NCBI GenBank assembly: GCA_001603415.1
Contig: LUYY01000029.1
Span: 1 to 20,437 of the forward strand
DNA: 20,437 bases
Direction of reading: 5' to 3'
Source of the DNA: Bacteroidales bacterium Bact_07
Lineage (GTDB): Bacteria > Bacteroidota > Bacteroidia > Bacteroidales > Tenuifilaceae
Part shown: piece by piece, positions 1 to 6,796 of the stretch
How the letters are laid out: every line of letters begins with the position of its first letter
How positions within the stretch are numbered: position 1 is the first letter of the stretch
Notes under the pieces: generated by a model
Seen by the model: the letters and a program-made list of their open reading frames with translations, nothing else
The model's database searches: none
What the model was told of the DNA's origin: nothing
Program-made: the position numbers and the translations under genes

Positions 1-67
1 CTATCATAAATGATATGTAATCAGATATTTTCATTCATTTAATCTTTTTACAAATATAATTAATTTA

Positions 68-100
68 TCCAGTTTATTATCAAAAAAACTGGACATTTTT
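68..100 (+). terminator. Probable rho-independent terminator of a gene left of the window
   Basis: A perfect 8-bp inverted repeat, TCCAGTTT (68-75) and AAACTGGA (86-93), has a 10-nt loop and is followed by CATTTTTAAT on the plus strand. It would end a plus-strand transcript entering from the left. The stem has few G:C pairs, so the call is tentative. Confidence 0.4.
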
Positions 101-185
101 AATAGCAAAACTTACCATTCTTCTAACTTGACATCTAATCCTACCTCTACTCCTACATTTCAGATACCTAATGCCCTTAACTAAT

Positions 186-254
186 ACGGACTTAAAGTCC
201 GTGACCAATGTTTTATGCAATTTACAAGAAATGTACTCGGATTACAAATCCCCG
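186..254. repeat. Pair of REP-like short palindromes
   Basis: ACGGACTT (186-193) and AAGTCCGT (195-202) form an 8-bp stem around one base. About 35 bp further on, GGATT (239-243) and AATCC (247-251) form a second, weaker palindrome inside TCGGATTACAAATCCCCG. Two small palindromes close together in an intergenic region is the usual form of a REP/BIME element, which is mobilised by REP-associated tyrosine transposases (RAYT, IS200-like family). No transposase gene is visible in the window. Identity as a REP needs other copies in the genome. Confidence 0.4.
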
Positions 255-456
255 TGAGCGGTGGATTCCTCGGCAAGCTCAGAATAGTGGGTGGCACTTT
301 TCGTTGATTGTTAAATGAAATGGAACACAGATGGTGTACATTTTCAATGTGAATCTCATTGAAAAATCCGTGCAACTCTGTTATAATAATTATTTTGATA
401 GTAGTTGACTGTTGATGGTTATAACCCGATTAACGGCTCACTGATCACTATTTTTT

Positions 457-502
457 ATTCTTCTAAACTTCCTCTAACTTCGTTTAACTTCTTCAAATTC
501 CT
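457..502. repeat. Degenerate 10-bp pyrimidine-rich tandem repeat
   Basis: Units of about ten bases resembling CTAACTTCNT are repeated about four times with substitutions. The same word recurs on the other side of recQ at 2505-2540 and, more decayed, near 118-156. Confidence 0.5.
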
Positions 503-534
503 CAATACTTTTTTAAACGACTCGCCAGATAGTT

Positions 535-2445
535 TTACTTACGTATGACCCATTCCAGAAGACCCTGGTTGTTTTGCTTTATTTTACCTGTATCCTGTAG
601 GAACCGTATTACCCTTGCAACCCTGTCGGGGTTTGAGCCGGTTGAATCGATAAGCGTTTCGATTGGTAGAGGATTTTTTAGGAGTAATGTTTTTACCTTT
701 TCCAGTATGTTGTCGAACTCGTACTTGCTCATGTCAAGCTCGTTTCGGGCGGTGCAAACGTCGCACTTGCCACATCGGTAACTGTCGGTTTGGCCAAAAT
801 ACTCGCTTAGAAACTGACTTCGGCATTTGGCTTGGCTTTGAACGTACTCGAGCATGGCATTAATTCGGTCGAGGTAGCGCTTCCTGAGCATTTGGTAACG
901 TTCGGGTTCAATCCTAAGGTTTTTATCATCGAGCCGTTCCTCGATAAAAATAATAAGAGGTGTGCGCTTTTTAGGGATGTAATTCAAAATCTTTTGTCGC
1001 GACAGCACTTTTAGGTTTTCGTAAACCCTATCGATTGGCAACCCTGTGGTTTTGGAAATGAACTGTTCATCAATTCTAACGTATTGTGAAAAAACGCCGG
1101 GCAGCATGCGAAGGAGTATTTTGATGAACTTATCCATTTCGGCATGGGCAACCTGATACCTGTAAAGTTCCTGCTTGTTCACAATAAACATTAGCCTGCT
1201 GGGGTTGTCGAGTTCATCGGTTAGCTCTATATAGCCTTCCTGCTCAAGGATTTTCAGAGAGTTAAAAGCCACCACCATGTTAAGCTTGAACGTGGAGCAA
1301 AAATCGATAAGGTTGAAATCGAAAACCTCACCTTTACCAGCCCCGTAGGCAACATTTAGGTACGAACCAAGGGCTTGGTAAATCCTTTTTATGTCGTCGG
1401 GTGGGGGGAAGTTGGTCTGGATGCGTTGCTCAATGCGGAGCTTGTCCGACTCGTTGTAGAGCAACACGGCATAGGCCAGTTTCTGGTCGCGACCGGCGCG
1501 GCCAGCCTCCTGAAAGTAGGCTTCCGGTGAATCGGGCAAATCGACATGAACTACAAAGCGCACGTCGGGCTTATCGATACCCATGCCAAAGGCATTGGTG
1601 GCCACAATGATTCGGGTTTTCCCGGTTTGCCAGTCGTTCTGTTTGGCGTTGCGCATCTCCATGGAAAGGCCGGCGTGGTAAAAATCGGCAGCGTGACCTT
1701 CGCGCTGAAGCATCAATGCAATCTCCTTGGTTTTATTCCTGTTCCTAACGTAGATAATGCCGCTACCCGGTATGCTTTCGATAATTCTAAATAGATATTT
1801 TTCCTTGTCCTCAACGTTGCGCACCAGGTAAACTAGGTTATCGCGGGCAAAACTCATGCGAAAAACCTTACCGTTCCGGAAATGTAGTTTTTCCTGTATA
1901 TCGTTCACCACTTCGGGAGTGGCAGTGGCGGTAAGCGCCAAAAAGGGGGTGTCGGTTAGGACATCGCGTAATTCAGCAATTTTAAGGTATGATGGTCTGA
2001 AATCGTAGCCCCATTGCGATATGCAGTGAGCTTCGTCGATGGCTACCATGCATATCTTCATTTTCCGAACGCGCTCGCGGAATATGGCAGTTGACAGGCG
2101 CTCAGGTGAAACGTAAAGGAATTTTATATCGCCATATACACAATTATCAAGGGTTACATCAATCTCGTGGCTGGTCATGCCCGAATAGATGGCAACGGCA
2201 TTTATGCCGCGCTTTTTAAGGTTCTCGACCTGGTCTTTCATGAGGGCTATAAGTGGCGATATGACCAGACACATCCCTTCCATGGCAAGGGCTGGCACCT
2301 GAAAGGTGATGGATTTACCACCACCGGTTGGCATTAGGGCTAATGTGTCGTTCCCATTGTAAACCGATTCAATGATATCGAGCTGAATGGAACGAAACGA
2401 GGCGTAGCCCCAGTACTGCTTGAGAATATCCTCGAACTTTCCCAT
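535..2445 (-). CDS. recQ: RecQ-family ATP-dependent DNA helicase
   Basis: This is a 3'-5' superfamily 2 helicase of DNA repair and recombination, expected in the cytoplasm on the nucleoid. Visible motifs in order are motif 0 (F17-R18...Q21), Walker A PTGGGKS (39-45), SPLIALMKDQ (63-72), DEAH (137-140), LTATAT, and the motif VI region QEAGRAGRD. The zinc site is C541-X16-C558-X2-C561-X2-C564, the spacing of the E. coli RecQ zinc domain. About 190 residues (roughly 350-540) separate the helicase core from the zinc site, far more than in E. coli RecQ. They look like winged-helix-rich sequence. About 70 residues follow the zinc site and I see no HRDC domain. The start is set by motif 0 lying only 17 residues in. 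The gene stands alone, with repeat-containing intergenic DNA on both sides. Confidence 0.93.
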   Translation of the reverse strand: MGKFEDILKQYWGYASFRSIQLDIIESVYNGNDTLALMPTGGGKSITFQVPALAMEGMCLVISPLIALMKDQVENLKKRGINAVAIYSGMTSHEIDVTLDNCVYGDIKFLYVSPERLSTAIFRERVRKMKICMVAIDEAHCISQWGYDFRPSYLKIAELRDVLTDTPFLALTATATPEVVNDIQEKLHFRNGKVFRMSFARDNLVYLVRNVEDKEKYLFRIIESIPGSGIIYVRNRNKTKEIALMLQREGHAADFYHAGLSMEMRNAKQNDWQTGKTRIIVATNAFGMGIDKPDVRFVVHVDLPDSPEAYFQEAGRAGRDQKLAYAVLLYNESDKLRIEQRIQTNFPPPDDIKRIYQALGSYLNVAYGAGKGEVFDFNLIDFCSTFKLNMVVAFNSLKILEQEGYIELTDELDNPSRLMFIVNKQELYRYQVAHAEMDKFIKILLRMLPGVFSQYVRIDEQFISKTTGLPIDRVYENLKVLSRQKILNYIPKKRTPLIIFIEERLDDKNLRIEPERYQMLRKRYLDRINAMLEYVQSQAKCRSQFLSEYFGQTDSYRCGKCDVCTARNELDMSKYEFDNILEKVKTLLLKNPLPIETLIDSTGSNPDRVARVIRFLQDTGKIKQNNQGLLEWVIRK

Positions 2446-2450
2446 AGAAA

Positions 2451-2458
2451 CAAAGATA
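2451..2458 (-). promoter_or_regulatory. Candidate -7 box immediately before recQ
   Basis: On the minus strand TATCTTTG matches the Bacteroidota -7 consensus TANNTTTG exactly. It sits only 5 bp before the recQ start codon and no TTG-type -33 box occurs 18-21 bp upstream. If it is real, the transcript would be nearly leaderless; it may be chance. Confidence 0.22.
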
Positions 2459-2504
2459 GGAAAAATAGTGATTAGTGTTTAGTATTTGGGTTCAATGTTC
2501 CATG

Positions 2505-2540
2505 TTCCTCTAACTTCTTCTAACTTCCTCTAACTTCCTT
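2505..2540. repeat. 10-bp pyrimidine tandem repeat upstream of recQ
   Basis: From 2511 the sequence reads TAACTTCTTC, TAACTTCCTC, TAACTTCCTT: three consecutive 10-bp units differing at one or two bases, preceded by a partial unit. It is the cleaner copy of the repeat seen at 457-502 on the other flank of recQ. It lies in the 233-bp gap between recQ and the 159-aa gene. Confidence 0.6.
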
Positions 2541-2601
2541 TATCTCCATCATATTCTGTCTATTCACCCTCGTTCCTCAAAATTCAAGGTAATTGGGTTA
2601 A

Positions 2602-2644
2602 GTATAAAAGAAGACATCCGGAGCGCCTAAACGTCCCGGATGTC
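2602..2644 (-). terminator. Rho-independent terminator of the 159-aa gene
   Basis: GACATCCGG (2613-2621) and CCGGATGTC (2636-2644) form a perfect 9-bp stem that can extend inward after one mismatch. On the minus strand it is followed by TTCTTTTATAC. It lies 35 bp past the stop codon of the gene at 2679-3158. Confidence 0.75.
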
Positions 2645-2678
2645 AACCACCTAACCTATTGTAAACCTAAACCAAAAC

Positions 2679-3158
2679 CTAATTATATGAAAATTTCATT
2701 GTTTCAAGAATGGAGCATGCCTCAAATCTATCGCGATTTAGCAAATCATTATAGGTCTCGTCAAAATATCTTGCGTAAGCCTTGGAGGTAAATATCTCCT
2801 TGTTTAAGGCATCTACATTAAGATTATCGCTCAGGTAAAGTGGCATTTTCTCGTTTATCATTAGTTGCTCCGAAATACAATCAATTCTTATGCCAGAACT
2901 TTTTTCGAAACTTAAAATATATTTGCTATCGTTGTTCAGAAATGAGCGCAACTTAAGCATTAGCTTGAGGTACGAAATGCTTTTTCGTCGAATATCGAAG
3001 TGCTTTATAAGTGCCGGTGTAAGTTCATTGGAGGTGTTCTCCGGATTGCCAATCAAATGCTCCGATACTTCCAGCGCAACCTTTTCAAGCTGCACCAGCG
3101 ACGATGAGAGCTGCTCATCAAGATTTCGAATCAAACTATGTATTACCTCGTTGCTCAT
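2679..3158 (-). CDS. Hypothetical protein, 159 aa, unknown function
   Basis: I do not recognise this protein. It is predicted soluble, with no signal peptide or membrane segment. Composition and heptad-like leucines and isoleucines in residues 1-75 suggest a mostly helical fold with a possible coiled-coil stretch. The only two cysteines (about residues 94 and 147) are far apart and form no metal motif. The case for a real gene is a full-length frame, a strong terminator 35 bp downstream, and a candidate promoter upstream. It appears to be a single-gene transcript, divergent from the etf operon across a 403-bp region. Codon use looks like that of its neighbours. I assign no function. Confidence 0.65.
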   Translation of the reverse strand: MSNEVIHSLIRNLDEQLSSSLVQLEKVALEVSEHLIGNPENTSNELTPALIKHFDIRRKSISYLKLMLKLRSFLNNDSKYILSFEKSSGIRIDCISEQLMINEKMPLYLSDNLNVDALNKEIFTSKAYARYFDETYNDLLNRDRFEACSILETMKFSYN

Positions 3159-3175
3159 TAATAATGCCTTTCATG

Positions 3176-3206
3176 TAAATTTACTTTATAAACGATTAAA
3201 AATCAA
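3176..3206 (-). promoter_or_regulatory. Possible promoter of the 159-aa gene
   Basis: On the minus strand, TTG (3204-3206) is separated by 20 bp from TAAATTTA (3176-3183), a 7/8 match to the TANNTTTG -7 box. The leader to the start codon at 3158 would be about a dozen bases. Confidence 0.3.
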
Positions 3207-3470
3207 TTTTGTTTGGGTGATTTTGGTCAACATTTGTTAAATAATGACTAAACAACAGTTAAAATTTATCAAATTATAAGATTTTGAAAATCAGATTGAT
3301 GTGCCTAAACACGATTCGCAATCGATTGTTAAAAGCAAAATCTTTATTGGTAGTAAACGGAATTGATATAGATTTGTACGCTCGTTTGAATATGTGGCTG
3401 TTGAAAAAATAAAAATATTTGTAAATGTAACTAAATCAACAGGATATGGCATTTTATATAGATAAGAGGC

Positions 3471-3499
3471 TTGTTGTTGCCAAGATTAGTTTAAATTTG
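3471..3499 (+). promoter_or_regulatory. Bacteroidota-type promoter of the etf operon
   Basis: TAAATTTG at 3492-3499 is an exact TANNTTTG -7 box. TTG at 3471-3473 lies 18 bp upstream, close to the usual -33 spacing; two further TTG triplets follow it. The 5' leader would be about 55 bases. No other exact -7 match was noticed in this 403-bp gap. Confidence 0.55.
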
Positions 3500-3561
3500 T
3501 GGGTTTAAAAAAGTAAGATGGGTTGCTAATTAGATGTTTAACTTATAAATAATCAATACCA

Positions 3562-4311
3562 ATGAAAATTCTTGTTTGTATTAGCCACGTACCCGATACC
3601 ACCACAAAGGTGAAGTTTGTTGATGGCGATACTAAGCTCGACGCCAATGGGATACAGTGGGTTATAAACCCGTGGGACGAACTATCGCTTACCAGGGCAT
3701 TAGAGTTGAAGGATGATGCCAGTACCGGCGTAAAAAGCGTAACCGTAGCACATGTTGGCAATGCTACAACCGAGCCTACCATTCGTAAGGCTCTGGCCAT
3801 TGGTGCCGACGATGCCATTCGTGTAAACGCTGAACCTACCGACGCGTACTTTGTTGCAGCCCAATTGGCCGAGGTGGTTAAAAAGGAACAGTTCGATATT
3901 ATAATGTGTGGAATAGAATCGAGCGACTATAACAATTCAGCCGTTGGAGGTATGCTTGCCGAATTCCTTGATATACCTTCAGTATCAGCTGTTTCGGGTT
4001 TAAAGATAGAGAATGGGCAGGCAGTAATTACCCGTGAGATTGATGGAGGTAAGGAAACCGTTACTGTTCCAACTCCTTTTGTGGCCATTGTTCAGAAGGG
4101 TATTGCTAAGGAGCCTCGTATTGCTGCCATGCGTGGCATCATGATGGCTCGTACCAAGCCCATCAAGCTATACGAACCAGTGGCTGTGGAATCGTTAACA
4201 GAGTATGTTAGGTTCGAGATGCCAAAACCGCGTGCAGCATGTAAGTTCGTGGATCCAGAAAATCCAAAGGAACTTATTACACTGCTCCAAAACGAAACCA
4301 AACTCATTTAA
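3562..4311 (+). CDS. etfB: Electron transfer flavoprotein beta subunit (EtfB)
   Basis: EtfB pairs with EtfA to form the soluble ETF heterodimer that takes electrons from acyl-CoA dehydrogenases. The 249-residue length is normal for the family. Visible family features are the N-terminal MKILVCISHVPDT, NPWDELSLTRALELK in the first quarter, KALAIGADDAI, REIDGGKETV, and EPRIAAMRGIMMARTKPI, the dehydrogenase recognition loop region. The segment ESSDYNNSAVGGMLAEFLDIP corresponds to the nucleotide-binding region but departs from the common form. Whether the beta subunit binds AMP or a second, bifurcating FAD cannot be settled by eye. It is first in the operon, with 24 bp to etfA, and starts about 55 bp after a good promoter. 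Confidence 0.93.
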   Translation: MKILVCISHVPDTTTKVKFVDGDTKLDANGIQWVINPWDELSLTRALELKDDASTGVKSVTVAHVGNATTEPTIRKALAIGADDAIRVNAEPTDAYFVAAQLAEVVKKEQFDIIMCGIESSDYNNSAVGGMLAEFLDIPSVSAVSGLKIENGQAVITREIDGGKETVTVPTPFVAIVQKGIAKEPRIAAMRGIMMARTKPIKLYEPVAVESLTEYVRFEMPKPRAACKFVDPENPKELITLLQNETKLI

Positions 4312-4335
4312 GGTTTAACTAAAAATTTGTAGAAC

Positions 4336-5301
4336 ATGTCAGTACTAGTATATACCGAGAATTGGGACGGTAAATTCAAGAAATTATCGTTCGAACTTGT
4401 TTCGTACGCCGGCAAGGTAGCCGAAATGATGGGTACAACCACCACCGCTGTTACTATTGGTGAAGTATCGGACGATGAGCTTAAACTACTTGGCAAGTAT
4501 GGTGCCAATAAGGTAATCTGCATAAAAAGCGATAATCTGAAAAACCTCGATAGCCAGCTATTTACCAACGCTATTGCACAGGTTGCTCAGTCCGAAGGTA
4601 GTAAGGTGATTGTGATAGCCAACAACAACAGCGGCAAGGCCATTGCTCCGCGCTTATCGGTTAAATTGAAGGCCGCTCTTGGTTCAGGGGTTTCGCAACT
4701 TCCATTAAACCTGTCGCCTTTTACTGTGTATAAACGCGCTTTCTCAGGGGGGGCATTTGCGCACGTGGTGCTCAAAACCGATGTTAAAATTATTGCTCTA
4801 ACCCAAAACTCTTTCGATATTGCTGAGAACAGCAAAGATGTTAAGATTGAAAGAATAGATGTTCAGATTGACGCACCCAAGACTGTGGTTAAGGATGTTC
4901 AAAAGCAAGCTGGTAAGCTGCTTTTGACCGATGCCGAGATTGTTGTTTCGGGTGGTCGTGGTATGAAGTCGCCCGATAACTGGGGACCAATTGTTGAACT
5001 TGCCGAATTGCTTGGCGGCGCTACTGCTTGCTCACGACCGGTTTCAGACGAAGGATGGCGTCCTCACGAAGAGCACACCGGACAAACCGGCAAAATCATT
5101 GCACCAAACCTTTACATTGCCGTTGGTATTTCCGGTGCAACACAGCACATTGCCGGTGTTAGTGGGTCGAAGTATATTGTTGCCATTAACAGCGATAAAT
5201 CGGCCCCAATATTTGAGGTAGCACAATACGGTATTGTTGGCGATGCCCAAAAGGTTCTGCCCAAACTGGTTGATGCTGTAAAGGAAATTAAAGGTAAATA
5301 G
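4336..5301 (+). CDS. etfA: Electron transfer flavoprotein alpha subunit (EtfA)
   Basis: EtfA carries the mobile FAD that accepts electrons from the dehydrogenase and hands them to an ETF:quinone oxidoreductase. The 321-residue length fits, with no N-terminal ferredoxin extension. The C-terminal FAD domain is clear: VVSGGRGMKSP, GGATACSR, GQTGKIIAPNLYIAVGISG, ATQH with the conserved His, SKYIVAINSDKSAPIFEVA, and QYGIVGD. The stretch SDEGWRPHEEHTGQTG differs from the usual VDxGxxPxxxQVGQTG: the residue before the GQTG motif's partner Gln is changed, with EEHT in place of xxQV. This may reflect a distinct partner group. The strand order and 24-bp spacing after etfB support co-translation. Confidence 0.93.
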   Translation: MSVLVYTENWDGKFKKLSFELVSYAGKVAEMMGTTTTAVTIGEVSDDELKLLGKYGANKVICIKSDNLKNLDSQLFTNAIAQVAQSEGSKVIVIANNNSGKAIAPRLSVKLKAALGSGVSQLPLNLSPFTVYKRAFSGGAFAHVVLKTDVKIIALTQNSFDIAENSKDVKIERIDVQIDAPKTVVKDVQKQAGKLLLTDAEIVVSGGRGMKSPDNWGPIVELAELLGGATACSRPVSDEGWRPHEEHTGQTGKIIAPNLYIAVGISGATQHIAGVSGSKYIVAINSDKSAPIFEVAQYGIVGDAQKVLPKLVDAVKEIKGK

Positions 5302-5331
5302 CAATATCAGCATAAACCATAGCCAATTCAT

Positions 5332-5358
5332 GAACCTGCTGCGTTTTGCAGCAGGTTC
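5332..5358 (+). terminator. Intercistronic hairpin between etfA and the EMO-like gene
   Basis: GAACCTGCTGC (5332-5342) and GCAGCAGGTTC (5348-5358) form a perfect 11-bp stem with a 5-nt loop, 30 bp after etfA. Only TT follows on the plus strand, so it lacks a proper U-tract. It may act as a leaky terminator, a processing site or a 3' stabiliser that lets etfBA be expressed above the membrane genes. The 133-bp gap shows no clear second promoter. Confidence 0.5.
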
Positions 5359-5434
5359 TTAGGCAAATAAAAGGAAGGCTCTCTGATTGTTTGTTTTTTA
5401 ACCAACAAACCATTGTAAACCAAAAACCAAAAAC

Positions 5435-6754
5435 ATGACCAAACAAATAGTATTTGCCTTAGCCCTACTGATTACCTTAGGTGTTTTTGCATATACCGTT
5501 TCGCGAATAGTAAGGTTTTTCATGCTTACTCGCAAGGGTTTTCGCGTAAATCAGTTAGGTAAAAGGCTTTGGGTTACCCTTGAGGTAGCATTCGGGCAAA
5601 CCAAAATTTTTCGCCGACCGGTTATTGGATTAGCACACGCCCTTGTATTCTGGGGGTTTTGTGTAATCCTATTCGGCAGCATAGAGATGGTAATTGATGG
5701 GCTTTTTGGCCTCGAAAAATCGCTGAGCATACTTGGAGGCTTTTACAACTTTATGATGGCTGCCGGGGATGTTTTTGCCTTACTGGTTGCCATTTCGATA
5801 GTAGTGTTTCTAATCCGAAGGGTATTCCTTCATATCAAGCGTTTTGAGGGTATTGAAATGAAGAAGATTTCGCATATTGATGCGAATGTAGCCCTTTCGA
5901 TTATTCTAATCCTGATGCTTTCGCTAATGGGTATGAACGCAGCTTACCTCAAGTGGGTAGAGCTGGCTGGGCATCAAGTGCATGGGGTTTACCCTGTTAG
6001 TCAACATCTTAAATGGTTGTTCAACGGTATGCCGGTTGAGAGTGTTTTCACTCATTACCAGGTTTACTGGTGGACCCATATCCTGTTGATCTTCCTGTTT
6101 GCAAACCTTTTGCCATACTCAAAGCATTTTCATGTTTTCATGTCGGTGCCCAATGTATTCCTTTCGCGGCTTGAGCCGCTTGGCAAGCTGCCCAACATGG
6201 ATAATGTAACCCGTGAGGTAAAGCTCATGATGGATCCCAATGCTGCATTTGCAGCACCTGCAGCCGATGCCCCCATTGAACGGTTTGGCGTAAAGGATGC
6301 TGAGGATGTGGTTTGGAAAAGCTATTTCGATGCGCTTTCGTGCACCGAGTGCGGTCGCTGTACCTCAGTATGTCCAGCAAATATCACCGGGAAAAAGTTA
6401 TCGCCCCGCAAGGTGATGATGGATTTGCGTGCCCGCATGAAAGAAAAAGGCCCATTGATGCTGAAAAACGGTCGCGATTTTAACGATGGAAAATCGTTGG
6501 TTCGCGATTATATCAGCGAGGAAGAACTTTGGGCATGTACAACCTGTAATGCATGCGCCCAGGAGTGTCCGATTAACATCGATCACCCCAAACTTATTGT
6601 CGAAATGCGCCGTTACCTGGTTATGGAGGAGGGATCGGCACCCGGTGAGCTAAAGGCCATGTTTAACAATATTGAAAACAATGGTGCACCCTGGCAGTAT
6701 TCGCCCGAAGATAGATTGGTTTGGGCAAAAGATTTGGAAATAAGTGTTCATTAA
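5435..6754 (+). CDS. Membrane b-heme/Fe-S subunit of a split ETF:quinone oxidoreductase (EMO-type)
   Basis: Residues 5-240 contain about five to six hydrophobic segments resembling the NarI-type cytochrome b domain. Candidate heme-ligand histidines are H68 (in GLAHALVFWGF), H215, H231 and H233. The soluble C-terminal part has two complete [4Fe-4S] motifs, C303-X2-C306-X2-C309-X3-C313-P and C368-X2-C371-X2-C374-X3-C378-P. This matches the N-terminal two thirds of ETF:(methyl)menaquinone oxidoreductase (EMO), known from fatty-acid-degrading syntrophs and Geobacter-type bacteria. In those the CCG domains follow in the same chain; here they are the next gene. The likely role is passing electrons from EtfAB to menaquinone. 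GlpC/HdrD-like proteins are the alternative, but the etf and dehydrogenase neighbours favour EMO. Confidence 0.82.
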   Translation: MTKQIVFALALLITLGVFAYTVSRIVRFFMLTRKGFRVNQLGKRLWVTLEVAFGQTKIFRRPVIGLAHALVFWGFCVILFGSIEMVIDGLFGLEKSLSILGGFYNFMMAAGDVFALLVAISIVVFLIRRVFLHIKRFEGIEMKKISHIDANVALSIILILMLSLMGMNAAYLKWVELAGHQVHGVYPVSQHLKWLFNGMPVESVFTHYQVYWWTHILLIFLFANLLPYSKHFHVFMSVPNVFLSRLEPLGKLPNMDNVTREVKLMMDPNAAFAAPAADAPIERFGVKDAEDVVWKSYFDALSCTECGRCTSVCPANITGKKLSPRKVMMDLRARMKEKGPLMLKNGRDFNDGKSLVRDYISEEELWACTTCNACAQECPINIDHPKLIVEMRRYLVMEEGSAPGELKAMFNNIENNGAPWQYSPEDRLVWAKDLEISVH

Positions 6755-6796
6755 TCTTTTGCACCGCATTACATCAGGTTTAACAATTAACTGTTC

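Larger units (their letters stand above)
1..534. other. Gene-free left edge with short repeats and hairpins
   Basis: No convincing gene lies here. A 64-codon minus-strand open frame at 181-375 has no recognisable domain and runs through palindromic repeat sequence, so I treat it as chance. What can be seen is a terminator-like hairpin at 68-100, two short palindromes at 186-202 and 237-254, and pyrimidine-rich degenerate repeats near 118-156 and 457-502. The remaining sequence is AT-rich. I see no clear terminator for recQ, which ends at 535 on the minus strand. Confidence 0.6.
3159..3561. other. 403-bp divergent intergenic region
   Basis: This region separates the minus-strand 159-aa gene from the plus-strand etf operon, so it must hold both promoters. 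I see a good Bacteroidota-type promoter for etfB (3471-3499) and a weaker one for the 159-aa gene (3176-3206). There is a perfect 10-bp palindrome CAATCGATTG at 3319-3328, overlapping a shorter inverted repeat CGATT-CGC-AATCG at 3312-3324. I find no gene in it. Confidence 0.6.

Noticed and set aside
181..375. Small minus-strand gene of 64 codons
   Set aside because: It runs through REP-like palindromes, has no recognisable domain and no regulatory signal; it is most likely chance.
2679..3158. RteC-like or DNA-binding regulator
   Set aside because: The helical composition prompted the idea, but no motif of either kind can be pointed to.
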